Assembly (NCBI GenBank): GCA_013365325.1
Contig: JABVXV010000003.1
Span: 310,001 to 374,000, forward strand
Direction of reading: 5' to 3'
DNA: 64,000 nt
Source: Dipetalonema caudispina
Taxonomy: Eukaryota > Nematoda > Chromadorea > Rhabditida > Onchocercidae
Below the pieces are notes generated by a model. The model saw only the letters and a list, made by a program, of their open reading frames with translations. It did no database searches and was not told where the DNA came from. The position numbers and the translations under genes are program-made. Positions 39,298-53,014 of the stretch are shown here, piece by piece. The stretch's first letter is position 1. The number at the start of each line of letters is the position of its first letter.

Positions 39298-42200
39298 GCA
39301 AAGGCAATGGAAATATTTGCCGTGGTTTACCCATCCTTTTCCTTTGGAAGGAATTTGAAATAATGAGTACTAGTTGTTGGGTAAGGGGGAGCAGTTGATA
39401 TCCTCAACTTCTTTCTGTCTTTCTCAGTCCTACTCCGACTATATGGAGTACGAGGAGAGGAAGACATAAAAAAGTTAAGGGGAGTTAATATCAAGAGATC
39501 ATTTGAAAAAGTAGAGAAATATCAAATGATGTGGTTGGTTTTGCCTTTCCTTCACTTCCGAATTTGATGGAAGCACACTAAGCTGTCCTCATACAGATAG
39601 CATATTACCATTTAATTTGCATGAATGCTGAATGGTACTTCTGTGGAGCGAAATTTTCTGCAGCATGGATAAGTTGGACAAGCACTGCAATCATCCTTAA
39701 ATTTGACCTATGAACTATTGTTCTAATCAAATTGAAAATACTTGGACATTTCCATGAGCTCTTCACTTTTCTATTGCAAAGATATATCTGGTAAACGAAA
39801 AAGAATCGAAGTTTACGACCAAACAATTAATATCCAAAACATTTAAGATTTTTAATCGCCGGGAAAAAACAAAAGGAACTTCTACCGCATAGAAGCTTAA
39901 GTAATATCAATGCGTCGGCACACATTTCAGTAGGGAAATTCAGATAGCGATGGCAAGGATATCATAACCACTGTCAAAAGACTTGCGCCATCAAATACTG
40001 TATTAATTTGTTTTCCTTAAATTCAAAATATGACTGGATTTTATTCAAATAACATTCTTGTGATAAAATAATGGTAGGAAAGGAGAGGAAGGAAAAAGTA
40101 TTGAAGTGAGGAAAAAACGTCAACTTACTTGGACAGCACTGTATCAGTGTAACAATGAGACGGCAGTAGTGAACATCTACAGCTAACTGAAAATTTCTAT
40201 CTTTTAAAAATTAACTGAAAAAACAGACAATAAATTAACACAGTAATGTAAACGGGATGTCTACAAAACTTGAAAAGTTCATTCCGAATTTATCGAATGC
40301 ATTGTTCGATCGAAAATTGGTAATAAGTATTAAAGAGATTTTTTAAAAACGAATATACTGTGGCTTCAACTTTGCAAATCAAAGTAGCCGCTTAGCATGA
40401 ACTGTAAGCATCAGTGATGCACCAAATCCATGGCAAGAAATGAATTTGAAATAATAGTAATTTACTTGCCTTGCCATGTTTAAAAAGTAAGCAGTTTAAT
40501 GCAAAGAATCAGGAAAATTCTCCATATCATTAGAAGAAATGAATATTTTGTTTCATGTATGGAATGTCAACATCCTATGACCTCTTACTGAAAGCCTCAC
40601 TCAATGCATATGCAGTTTTTTATTAGTAATGTTGTGTAAGCTCTGTAGTAAACCAACCATTTCTAAGGTTGAGACTATGCAAGCCGTAAAGTCAGTCTCA
40701 GTCAAGTGCCCTGTATCGATTCACTTATAATAGACTGATAAAAACATATCAGCTACTCAATCTTCACACATACTTGGGATTAAATTTCTGCCTGATGTGA
40801 ATCAAAGAATAAAAGATTCACCCATTATCACCGATAGCTGTTTCATTTCATTCTAACTCTATCAAAATTGGTGGCAACCAATCCAAACGAAATTGATAGT
40901 AACTACATTTAATTTCAAATTACATCAATCTATCTAGAATCGGATTAAAAAGAATAGGTCAGTTACCTGAAGTATCTTTGCTTGTACTTCTTATATTTCG
41001 AGTATTTCCCTCTTCTCTCCTCCTGCTTTCCTAATAAACTCTACTCTGAAAGAAAATGATGCACCCGGATAAATGCTACTACCATTTCTCTTTCTCTTAT
41101 CCGCGGGAAATGAAAATCTTTGAAGGTTTACTAATGTCACCGATTTTTTCAAACAAATTCCAAATAAAGCAATTGCTGAAAATTGAAAACATTAGTGTCT
41201 TCCCAACCATTGACTTGCAATTATTAAATTACACACTCACGTACGTCTACGTGAATCTGCTGTATGTATATCTATTCCTTACGTCACATGCAACTGCATC
41301 CTTCAAACAAATATATCCCCTCTCTTGCTAACATCTCAGTGGACTGCAGATTTGCACAACGAGTTTCGTGATTGAGAGGAGCGGCGGATTGGGTTGCGGG
41401 ATGGATAGTCGGATATCGGGATGGTATGAGGTGGCGTGATGGGCTAATTATGTTTGTGCTAGCAATTCTTACTTGTGCATGCATCTATTGACATAACAAA
41501 CTCATACTGCATGACTGTATTTGCAGTTATCCGTAATTTTGAACTGAGCATTACGTTCCAGCCTTAGTTCGTAAAGAAAGCTGAGTGTCGACTGTGTTAG
41601 TGAGAGAGGAAGGGCGCACGCTCGCTTACTGACTCGTAAGCTGTGGACAATGACAGTGTGCGATTGCGAAGCGTCCGCGCAGGCGAATGCGGTTGTGTGG
41701 TATTATCATCCTATATAAGTGTACTTAGAACAATGTTATCGTTGCCGCATAAATCACAAAATGTATACTGCTGCAGGCAGCGTATTTCATTGAATTGTTA
41801 GTTGCATTTACGGTGCTACATTAATTACTAACCTTTGGCAATATGCGGCATTGTCCTCTTCAATTCCTTTTTTTTCTCTCTCTCCTTCTCTCTTCACTAA
41901 CAAGGATTATTTTATCCCTTTCTCTCTTCCACTTAAAATACACTCGTCGTGGTGAGTCTCTTGATAACGATTCTTGCCGAAATTTAAAATGTTAACTTTT
42001 CAAGTCGTCCTGACAACAGTCTAAATTCCCTTACGCGTTTTCGTTATTTGCATATGTGTGTTCATATAAATATTTGAAAGTAAGCATGCACTTACTTATA
42101 TTACTGTGTAAATTTTTTGCTGAAATTTCGGAAACGTTGAGAAAGATATAGGAACAAATGTATTGTAGAGAGCCGTCTAAATATATGTACGTATATGTGT

Positions 42201-42362
42201 AAGTGAATGATGATATCATTGTAATCCGAATATGTCATACCCACTACATTGTCAAGAGGTGTGGTGGAATTTGTGCACTTTGACGGGATGTGTATTGTAC
42301 TTTATTGCGGTTTAAAATAATTTAAGTGTTAAGCGCTTCCGTAAAGGCTATTCCGATAAAAA
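39298..42362. other. Intergenic region upstream of lamin
   Basis: No supported gene. From about 41340 to 41760 the sequence becomes noticeably richer in GC and CG dinucleotides, which suggests promoter or untranslated-exon DNA of the lamin gene. The rest is AT-rich. Confidence 0.45.
41712..41718 (+). promoter_or_regulatory. Candidate TATA box for lamin
   Basis: TATATAA lies at the downstream edge of a CG-rich stretch, about 650 bases before the lamin ATG. If used, transcription would begin near 41740-41750 with a long or spliced 5' leader. Position and composition only; not tested. Confidence 0.35.
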
Positions 42363-45300
42363 ATGTCTGCTTCGAAACAAAAACGTTCATCGTCTCGTGC
42401 GACTAGTCTGGCATCAAGTAGTCGAATTGCAACAGCTGAATATCCCATTCTTGTGGAGAGCGGTGGAGATGGAACTGAATCCTCTTTCAAGTATGATTCA
42501 TACCTTCTGAACTTAAAAAGTTGGCTATTTTATGAAGATAAGAGATGAGGAAGTTTTTCTAATCTAAAAATTGAGTTAGCAAACCAATTATCATGAACAG
42601 GTTTTAAGGGATATTTTCATAATGTTTTCCAGTTTAAGGATTATCTTCATGTTTTGTATGGTCATTGGTAATTAGAAGCATTTTTACTAACCCATTTTTG
42701 CTGATAAAGTTACTGTAAAACAGAGTTCTACAGAATTCAGGAATTACTCCAGACTGTGGCAGTTTTTACTACTTTTTTTTCTAGCATTTCGATTTCACCC
42801 AGTCGTCGGACCCGACAGTACGAGAAGGACACGCTATCCAATCTGAATGACCGTCTCGCAGTTTATATCGATGTAAGATACTTAAAGTTCTATTTTCGTC
42901 AAATATGGATGCAATGGTTTTATTTTTACTAGGTGTTTTGTGATTACTCAGTGCTCTATTCTTATGAGTATTGATAGTTAGTCATACGCGTTGTAATGAA
43001 AGGGTGTTTGCTAAAAATGCATTTATTTTTGGGAAAAAAGTGCAACCAGAATTTGTTGCTTTCCCTTTTATCGTTATTTTTTTTTTTTTTTAAAGAGAGT
43101 CCGTCAGCTTGAGCTTGAAAATGAGCGCTTGAACGTGCGTATAAACGAAAGCGAAGTGGTTGAAAAGAAGGAGCGGCATGATTTGGTAGCACGTTATGAG
43201 TCGAAAGTCAAGGAGTTGCGTGATCTAATTGATGATGCTTTGAAAGAGAAAACTCGTGTCAATATGGAGGCAAAATCGGCACTTGCTGAACGCGATAATC
43301 TTCGTGCTAGAGTAATCCTTTCAGTCTTTTATTAGGTGTAAACAATGAATATGACATATAATGTGAGGTTGCTCAAGTATTCGAAATTATTTACCATCTT
43401 CATTTGTTCTCTGGTACAAATCTGCTTTTATATGAAGAATCAGCAATCTACTCAAATTTTTGCTCCTTGTTCAATTTCTGATTTTATTCATTTTTATCTA
43501 ATGTTTGGACTAATTTTATATGTGTTTTAAGATTGGCAAGCTTGAAAAGGAACTGAAGCAATCCGAAAAGCTCCGTCTAAATAATGACAGTCTTATACAG
43601 GATCTCCAAGCCAGACTAAATTCTGCTGATAACATGAGAAGACATCTGGAGGATGAGAATAAGGTTAACATTATTTGTAGGTTAATTTTAAGTTCTGTCT
43701 GAGGTTTTTATTACAATTATTGTTTTTAGAATTTGATTGCCGAAAATGAAGACTTGAAGCAGCAATTGGAGATATTGCGAAAGCAGGTTGAGGATGAAGC
43801 GCTTGCCAATACTGCACTTCATAACCAGAACCAGTCACTGAAGGAAGACTATGAGTTTTTAAAAAGAACTCATGAAGGGGCAAGTTTGGCCATATTTTTT
43901 GTAGTCTTATGCTATATTTCGCTTAGTTTAGATCTATTTTTATCTAGTTTTCACGTATTTGACAATACATAATGGAATATAAATGGTTTCTCCGGGTGTT
44001 TCCAAATCTTGTCACATAATAAGGATCCGTATTTATTTTAATTGAATTAAATGAAATTTGATTAAAGTGAATGTATTGCGCTTTTTCAGCAGTTGGAGGA
44101 AATACATCGAAAACGGCAGGTGGAGATGACAACAACGGCACGTGAAATGGAGCGCACATATGAATCACGCTTGCAGGAACAACTTCAAGCAATGCGCGCT
44201 GAATTCGATGAAAGACTAAACAGGAACCGACGTGAAATTGATGAAACCTACAAGGTTAATGCTGTTCAAAATAGGATGTTTATTGTTCTTATTTTGTGTC
44301 ATTCCGTAAGGTCATGAATGCTACTTTAGAACAAACTTAATGAAGCAAATGAAGCACGTCAGCAAATGAATCTAGCAAAAGAGGAAGTGGCAAGGTTACG
44401 TCTACGTATTCATGAAATGGAAAAAGTTGGAAGTGGTTATGAAAGCCGTATAGAAGGTCTTAACAAGAAGATTGCTGACCTGGAGAGTCAGGTTTGTCTA
44501 TATCTGATTGGATTTAGTATGCTCTTCGAGCCTAACTTCTTAGATTTATTTACCAAATTATAATGATTTAATCAATGAAAAGCACTTTTACGATGTCTGT
44601 TTTAGCTGCGTTTTGTACGCGATGATTGCGATGTTCGTGTTAGTCAACGTGACAAACGTATTACGGAGCTTCAAGGAGAAATTGATCGTTTGTTGAACGA
44701 ATATCAGGATTTGTTTGATCTTAAAGTGCAGCTTGACACCGAACTGAAAGCATATCAGAATTTGTTGGAAGGAGAAGAATCTCGGTATTTTTTTTATTAT
44801 ATGCCGTTGACCAGGAAATTTCCGATTTTGAGAAAGTTCGGTCGATGTCATCAAATTTTTTGTTGCATTTATCGTAACATTACAAGTCCTAATGTGCCAT
44901 TCTTTCGAATCGTATGTTAATTCAGTTTTGCTGCTTTATTTCTACTACCGATTTGTTATTATTTGTCATTTAGATTAAATATTTCGCAGCAGTCTTCCGG
45001 AAGTTCTCCAGCGGCTTCACCATCTGCTGGTGATCGCTTCAGCTTATCGTATACAGATTCGGGCCATCGTCGTCCTATCAAACGAAAACGCTTTAATGCG
45101 TCAGACGACAGTTTGTATTATCGCAACACTGCGAAATCGTACAAGGTATGTTAGTTCAAAGATAACAGATCATTTCCGCACACTGCACAAATTGTTGTAT
45201 AGCTTTCTGTCGGGGTATGCTTAAATATTTCTCTTAGTAGAATCTGTTGTATATTGCTAGCTTCAGTTGGGAATCAAGCACTGAAGTGTATGTCAGTTAA

Positions 45301-45972
45301 AGAATTGATTTCAGACGACTTCCAACTCAGATTGCGATATCGAAATAGAGGAGCACGACACGGATGGGAAGTTTATAAAGTTAGTGAATAAAGGCGAAGA
45401 AACAATCTCAATTGGTCAGTGGGCCATCAAAAGCATTGCTAATGATAAGGAAACTGTTTACAAATTTCATTCTAGACAAACGATGAAACCTGGCGATACT
45501 ATTACTGTATGTCTATATTTTTCATTCATTTAGAATTTCCTTTTGTTTAAATGACTATAACTGAACTTGCTTCTGTATAAAAAATTTTTCCTTCTTTCTT
45601 TTTGTCATTTAAACGGACATGGAAATGTGGAAGGCAATAAACAAAATGAATGGGGAGGGGGGGAGAAAAGACATTCTTAGTGTATCTTGGAATGGCTTTT
45701 GCCTGATCTTTTCATTAACTAACACAATTTCTCATTGATTTTACCTGAATTTATTGAAGGTTTGGAGCGCGGATAGTGGTGAAAAACATACGCCACCATC
45801 CCAACTAGTAATGAAGAACCAACAGTGGCCTGCAGGTGATCGGGTCAAAACATCTTTGGTTGATGCGGATGGTAATGAAATGGCTACTAGAGAAAGCATA
45901 GCGGAGCTCCAGTATGGACAGTTTGTGAGTGATGATGGTCAAGATCCGGATCAGCGATGTGCTGTCATGTAG
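42363..45972 (+). CDS. lmn-1: Nuclear lamin
   Basis: An intermediate-filament protein of the nuclear lamina. Eleven exons (42363-42490, 42785-42872, 43096-43311, 43532-43663, 43730-43879, 44090-44254, 44330-44491, 44606-44784, 44974-45145, 45315-45506, 45760-45972) join in frame to give 598 residues. The head carries SISPSRRTRQ, resembling the mitotic phosphorylation site that precedes the rod. The rod starts at LSNLNDRLAVYIDRVRQLE and ends near residue 407 at LLEGEES, about 350 residues, the long lamin-type rod. The tail has the nuclear localisation signal RRPIKRKRF, then the Ig-like lamin tail domain (about 466-580). The C-terminus CAVM is a CaaX box for farnesylation, which separates it from cytoplasmic filament proteins. 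Intron 5 appears to use a GC donor (GGG|GCAAGT). Metazoan nematodes usually have one lamin gene. Confidence 0.96.
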
Positions 45973-47273
45973 AATGACTTGATCAATTGTCACGAATGTA
46001 ATGGTCTCGTTTGTTATTTCTATTATTACTGAGTTTGTATGCTTATGAAGACGACGGTCACAGGTTGCGTGATTAGTTTGTTGGAATGGGGATAAATGGT
46101 CGGAAATAATGAAGTGAGAAGGAAATGGAAGATAAATATAGTTTGCATGGTGAAAAGATTTCCTGAAAAGATAACAGAATTCTATTTCCTGTGATCCGTT
46201 CAGGTTTATTTTAATGCAGGATGTTTGTTGCTATTTGTTTAACTGCCCTTTCCTCCACAACACTTTCATCATTTAGAACATTTCGATTTGCTGGTCTGTA
46301 GGAAAATTACGGATGAATGTTTTTGTTCCACTACGTAGTCAATTTTTATTGTTGGCTTTTATCTTCCTAGTAATTACTATTGTTATGCGCACAGCATGAC
46401 TCAAGTCTAAAATATTTGGTTCCCAGAGTTCGAATTTTAAAGAGTAACAATAACAAAATCATTTCTTCATTGCTTTGCGTAATTGTTTACCCTCACTTAG
46501 CACTCGTCCTTTTTAATATTATGAAACAGTTGTTACCAGTTCTTTATGTTTTGTTTGAATCAGTCAATCCTTTTAAATTCACAAATCCTTTTGAATGTCT
46601 TAATTCCCATTTTTGCAATGGTTACCTCTTATTTTTTGTATCTGGAATTCTGGATTGTACGTTTGGAATGTATGCTATTTTCCAGGTTTGTTCCTTTTTC
46701 CATGTGTCTTTGTTCATGGGATTATCTGGATGCAAACCAGTAAAATTTGTTTGTTTTGGAGTATTTTATTGGACAAAACGTAATGCTTCTAACAAGTGGT
46801 GGCTCTTCAACCTGAAACTTTTTTTTAGAAAAATCAAGATATGCGTCAAAATGAAAGCTTCAAGGACTGCAACACATCTCTCACTGTTTGATTGATGCTT
46901 GTCGGGATGGTCAACCGTGGCTTAATAAGGGTTGCTGACGATGTTATCAGTTAATTTAGAAACAGTTTATTTACCCTTTTCTGGTGTGGCTCATTCCTTA
47001 GCATCATAATTTCTTATCTGTTGAGCGTTGTACGCTTTTCATGGCTCCGCAATTGCGTGGTAGTACCAGCTCGCTTTTTTAGTTTATTGGTTATTCAACC
47101 TAAGCGAAATCTTTTAATATGATGATTGAAGTATGTTTTCGCTTTTGGGAATTAAATTGTGGAAACTGACATCAAATAGTGGGATGCGATGCGTGAATCA
47201 TGAGATGAATATTTCCAGAGGGGTTAAATTGAAAGGAAGAGCGATGCTGAACGCAAACACTGGGAAGAGAAGT
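45973..47273. other. Lamin 3' UTR and spacer before the Na+/H+ exchanger gene
   Basis: T-rich plus strand without convincing exons. An open frame at 46380-46895 has the composition of translated T-rich spacer rather than a protein. The first part should be lamin 3' UTR. Confidence 0.45.
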
Positions 47274-50200
47274 ATGTTTGGCATTGGTGGATTGTTGAAA
47301 TTTCTACTGCTACTTTCAGTTAGTGGAGATTTCCTACCTGAGACAGACCTCAGTAGCAATAACAAGACGGGAAGGTGTGCAATTTCCGATACTTATTTAT
47401 TAAATTAGTAGTAATAGTTCTTAGGTTTTGAAGATTTAAAGGTTTGATAAAAGTCCTGCAAGGTCCAACTGATGTATTGTTGAAATAAAGGCCGAACAAA
47501 GCAGTAAGAGAAAACAGAAGAGGCTATGTCATTGCTGTATTTTTATCTTTCTATGTTTAAGTATGATAATATGGTTGAATAGAGATTGATGACTGAGATA
47601 CTGGTTGACAGAAAGAATGGCTTTTCTTAAACGGATCGTTGAAATTATCTATACGAAGCAGCTATTGACTGTCGAATCCATAAGTCAGTAATAAAGTTCT
47701 TTGTCTTCGCATTACTATGATGTTGAAGCACTGTGAATATGAGGAGATTTCCCAGATAAATTTACTGTTTCTCCGTTTATTTTAATACTGAAGCATCAAA
47801 TGGATATTAGCTAATTTAATAGTGATTTTATAGTGATATCATTGGCAACAAAACAACGAAACCACCAATATTATCAATTGATGAACACAGTGAATATGTG
47901 GAGGAAAAGAAAAGTTCGATGGTGAACCGTTTTCTTTTCAAGGAAGGGTAATTCTTGTTCGAACTCTGAACGTATTTAACATTTTATCTATATTCTAAAA
48001 TTTTTCAGGCTATATTTTTCATACTTATGGTGATTGCTGTGTCAACATTGGTTGTGCATATGCTTATCGTGTCTAAATTATATTTTATACCAGAAAGCTT
48101 AGCCATAGTTATTTTAGGGGAGTTTTTGTTAAATATTGTCATTATTCATTATGAAATTTCTCTTTAGATTAACTGCAGTGCAGTCGGATTGTTGGCAAAG
48201 CAAAGATTTAAATTCTGATTTTTATAGCAAAGAAACTTCTCTTATTCATTGTGCAATTCATGATCTTTATTAGAAAATGCTTCTACTAAAATAAAAAAGG
48301 TCGAAGGAACCTGACTATTTAACTCCATCCGTCATTTGGCATAATTTTTTTTTTCGATGAATGCTTCTTGTGTCATTTAACAAAATTGCATTTATAGATT
48401 TTGTTCTAATGAAAAAATTGTAGGTGCTGTAATTGGTTTAGTGCTATCATATAGCAAAAGGGATTGGACAGAAGTGGAAACATTTAGTCCCAATATATTT
48501 TTTCTTGTTCTTCTTCCGCCGATTATTTTCGAGAGCGGTTACAATCTACACAAAGTAAGTCATGAAATAAATTGGATAAGAGTGAGAGACATATGTCTTT
48601 GATATTAATTTTCTTGATACTTCTTGGCGATACTTCTTGACTCCTTATTTCTAAATATTTGACAACAAATCTCTTTTTTTCGTCTTATAGTCTTACTGGA
48701 TTGCAGGGCGATTTTTTCACGAATATGTTCCCGATCCTATCATTTGCTACAGTTGGAACAGTGATATCTGCTCTAACTATTGGTTCGGCGTTGTACATCC
48801 TTGGCCAGGTTTGCTTGGACCAAATTTATTTCTGTGATCCTAATTTTTATGAGTGAATTTCACTAATACATTGTCAGTCTTATGATATAGTCATTAACAT
48901 TCATTTTGGTTTGTGTTCTTAAGTCCTATCGGCGAGATCTATTGCCATTTGTTCAAGATTCCACAGCTAATTTCAGATTCATTACTATAGTGATAAATAT
49001 TAATGAGCGAAAAATTTTTTTACACTTTGTGACTGGTATTTGGAAGAGAGTAGAACTTTTATAAATCAAAGCATGTCGAAGTATTTGTCAATTATCTTGT
49101 TTCTCTATTTATTACGTTTGCTGCTCATGAATTCAGCTTCTACTTTTTCTTTTTACTGTCAGGCAGATTTAATATATAAAATGAGTGCCGCAGAAAGTTT
49201 TGCATTTGGATCAATGATTTCTGCTGTGGATCCAGTTGCTACGCTTGCCATCTTTCAAGCATTGAACGTATGCTTTTACTTTGTTTACGTATGAAAATGC
49301 TGTTATACCAGTGATATCGGCACGAAGAATTTTTTAGTAGTTTTGTCCAAATTCAAGAAGAAATTTAAGTGAACTTTTATAAGGAAATGCAATATGAGCA
49401 AAAAGACATATTAGTTTGAAGTGCTGAATTATTTCCTGCATTCCCGACCCAGCAAAATATCTGAACTTTTGCTATCAAGTTTACTTCTAGGTTGAGCGAA
49501 TGCTATATATGCTTGTTTTTGGCGAGTCTATGCTTAACGATGCCGTTTCCATCGTTCTCACATCTACTTCTCTGGAAATGTCTCTCCAGAATGTTACATC
49601 TTCATCAAGCAGCTTGTTTTTCCCAGTAATCTCCAGATTTACCTATATCTTTCTCATATCTGCTCTTCTTGGTGCATTTGTTGGATTTCTTTCAGCGCTG
49701 GTATTGCTTTGATTCCTTAGTATTTTCTTATTTCAGTAATAATTGATTATATCAAGATTTGAGTTTTGATTTTCTTATATTCGTTTCAGTTGTTCAAGTA
49801 TGTCGATCTGCGTAAAACGCCATCACTGGAGTTCGCTTTACTACTTATATTTGCATACTTGCCGTACGGTCTTGCAGAAGCCATTTCACTTTCAGGTTTT
49901 TACCGCGAAAATATCTTTTTGATCAAAAATATTTCAGATTTATCATATTTCATTTTTTTTTTCTATCATTTTAGGTATAATGGCTATCTTGTTTTGCTCA
50001 ATAACCATGTCTCAATATACTCACTTCAATATTTCACCTATAACACAAATTACTATGCAGCAGACGTTCAGAACATTGGCATTTGTGGCAGGTAAATTTT
50101 CTATACATGCAAAGGGAACAATGTAAGGAGGTTCTGCTTTTATAGTATAAAAGTGGTGTTGGGAAATCCAATTTAACATTCTCATTATTATCAATTTATT

Positions 50201-52086
50201 TTAAGAAACATGCACGTTTGCTTATTTGGGACTTGCTTTATTCACAATCAAACTTCAATTTCAACCAATGTTTGTGTCATGGAGCATTGTAAGTTTTATA
50301 TTTTAGCCTACTGAACAGGCCTTCACTATTTCATTGTAATACAAGTGGGTTGATGAAATCGAATAACGGTGTGAACTCTCTTCGTTTTGTCGCTGTATCA
50401 CTGGAAAACAGAATTTATACTGCATTCAGAAATATCCCATTATAGTTGCTTTGTTTCGTTGGCCGTGCATTCAATGTATTTCCGCTTGCTTATCTGGCCA
50501 ACAAATGTCGTCGTCCCCAGATTTCCATGAAAAATCAGTTCATAATGTGGTATAGTGGTAAGTTTATATTATTTAATTTAACTCGGAAATTTTGCGAATG
50601 AGAGTTCAAGGTAATCAATAGTGCAGTTTGATTGGACTTCTTACATATCTTTTTTCTTGCGAATAACTGTAATCTTTAATGGTTGCCTATTTATTTATTT
50701 AAGTACTTATTGATTTGATTTAGTTTGTTCGATTTGAATTTCTCAATTTTGAGTAGAATTTAAAGCAATTTCATTTCTAATATGTGAATGCAACTAGCTT
50801 CCCACCCTGTTGTTCTCTTGAAGTATAATCTTATTTTAGGTTATGGAAGTGGTAGCATAACTTTTTTATCCCTAATGTCGTATGTTTACTTTTGCGACTT
50901 GAACCGCAGGCACTATTGGAAAGGAAATCCGATTAACAGAACTCTGTAGTTCAAAGATTCCAAACGGTTTTACTTGATTTTTTCATCGCTTCGAGGTTTA
51001 GATTTTCAGGTATGAGAGGGGCCGTCGCATTTGCATTAGCTTTGCATATAGCGATAGAAAACGAGGAAACAAAAAGAGTTTTGTTGACAACAACACTTTT
51101 CATCGTGTTATTCACCATCATTTTTCTTGGTGGTACGACTTTACCTGTGCTGCGGGTAAACATTTTAGTTTTCCTTAATATAATTGTAGAGAAATTATAG
51201 TCTTTATTATCCATTCTGAATTACAAAAATTAAGGCGTATATCCCTGAATCCCGGTACTTTTTTTTTTTTTTTACAATTCCCAATTAATGTTGCTTTGAA
51301 TTTTAGATGTTAAGCAGTGCATTCCCGGATAGGAAACGGCGAAAGAGTATAGGAATACGAATTGCGAGTGATGGAGACAAGTCTGCCGTGCTGTTAAGTA
51401 AAACGCAAGAAATGGTTTTTGAATGATTACTATTAAATTTGTAGTATTGGTTTCTTTTCTCTTAAATGGTTTTTAGATTTCGTTTTGCAAAAGATTTCAA
51501 ATTCCAAATTATTCTGACATTATGTCAGTCAACCATGATAATTTAACTTTAAACTTATATTTTAACATTCTTAATTGCTCGTTATAAATTATAGCCCTCT
51601 TTAAGTTTATATTCGATCAGTCGGAACATTTGACTTCTGACACGGAAGAGATCGATAAATTTACTAAACATGAGAGAGATACATACAAGGGAACTGCTTA
51701 CAAATTTAACGAGCTATTTGTACGACCACTCTTTGTCCGCAGATATACGCTGCAAGTTAGTTTTGTATTTTTACCTTTTTAGATTTGAATTTTTTGATGC
51801 CAGAACTTTGGACTGCTATGCAGCGTACTTTATGTCCAAAGAAAAGATAAAGATGTGAAATTTCTCCTTAGATTTAAATCGTAGGAGAAATTTTAAGTCT
51901 TTATTTTTTATCGCTTCCGCAAATTAGTTCGTAGTTTAAGCTTTTCAGGAACAACAGGAGAATCGAATGAATATGCATCGAATCACAAGTGAAATACTTA
52001 GTGCAGACTGTGGTGGTTCAACCCGACAGTTTTCTCCCGATGAAACATCCACTAGTTCTTCTTCAATAGTCCAGCCGTTACTGTAA
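47274..52086 (+). CDS. nhx-8: NHE8-type Na+(K+)/H+ exchanger (SLC9A8 family)
   Basis: Members exchange Na+ or K+ for protons in Golgi, endosomal or apical membranes. Fifteen exons (47274-47374, 47834-47921, 48009-48117, 48424-48554, 48707-48808, 49163-49267, 49491-49700, 49790-49895, 49975-50091, 50206-50288, 50446-50557, 51010-51155, 51307-51397, 51595-51755, 51949-52086) give about 599 residues. Exon 1 encodes a signal-peptide-like segment (MFGIGGLLKFLLLLSVSGDF). The exchanger core has about eleven membrane spans with family motifs: FFLVLLPPIIFESGYNLHK, FAFGSMISAVDPVATLAIF, VFGESMLNDAVSIVLT, DLRKTPSLEFALLLIFAYL, TFAYLGLALF, VGRAFNVFPLAYLAN and SGMRGAVAFALALHIA. The order and spacing match NHE8 rather than the plasma-membrane NHE1 group. 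The cytoplasmic tail is short, including FVRPLFVRRYT. The junction between exons 3 and 4 has no GT donor in the right phase and is unresolved. An in-frame ATG at 47133 would give a longer start. An AATAAA lies at 52250. Confidence 0.92.
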
Positions 52087-53014
52087 CTCTAATTTTTATT
52101 GAATTTCTGTTATTTACAAAATGCCACTTTTTTATTGTACATATGTTGTATATAATGTTGGGGTTTCAATTTAATTTATAAGTGCTTAATAATTGACCGG
52201 ATTTATAGTCGGAGTATCTATGAAAGCACAATTCATATGTTCGTTAAATAATAAATTAGGATAGTACATGGAAAGAGCTTTTTTTAGGCCTTTGAATATC
52301 GGAATATCAGGATTTCCAATTAAGGTTCCTTATTATGAGTGACACATACCTAATTCATTTCATCTGCGTAATTTATTAGACATTTGCCCCGTGGTTTCAT
52401 CCTTAAAGTTATATTAGATATATCAAATTATAAATTTTAATTTGGTTCTTTTGTGATGATCACCATTAATTCAGCCGATAGTGGTATATTTGCTGATTGC
52501 AGGAATGTCCACTGCTCCATTCCCGTCTAATAATCGTTCTGTCCGAATTTTCATACGTATTCCAAAAGTATCGCCGCCACGCCATCAATTAGGCAGTTTT
52601 ATCATCGAGTCGTCTTCATCTTTGGAAAATGGAAATTAATTATCTTATAATTATTGTTGCACGTTTGCAGATTTTCAAGGAATTTTAAATATTTTCAGTG
52701 TTTGAATACTCGGGAATCTTGATGTGGACAAGCAGCAAAGTCAGTTTAGCCATCTGCATTTGTTCTATTAGTTACCAGTCAATGGCTGGCATATAGGTGT
52801 AGAAGGATCTCGCTAAAAAGTTATCGATTCGATCAAAAATGGTGCAGATCATCAGGCTTTTTTCCATAAAGGATAAAGAAGGTGGGACATGACTGCTCGG
52901 TGTAAAATTTGCGAGCATAGTACTGTTATCATTGTTACCACTGATGGGCAAGACGTCGATTTGGAAGATTTCATTTTAACAAGAAGTTACTGAGCTACTA
53001 CACTGCGACACACA
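52087..53014. other. Convergent spacer between nhx-8 and the small minus-strand gene
   Basis: Contains the nhx-8 3' UTR with an AATAAA at 52250-52255. A short plus-strand frame near 52504-52640 (MSTAPFPSNNRSVRI) reads somewhat like protein but has no supported gene context. Nothing else stands out. Confidence 0.4.

Noticed and set aside
46380..46895. Plus-strand open frame of 171 codons, the longest unspliced one in the window
   Set aside because: Composition is T-rich spacer (Phe, Leu, Cys, Val), no domain or conserved motif is visible, and it lies in the lamin 3' region.
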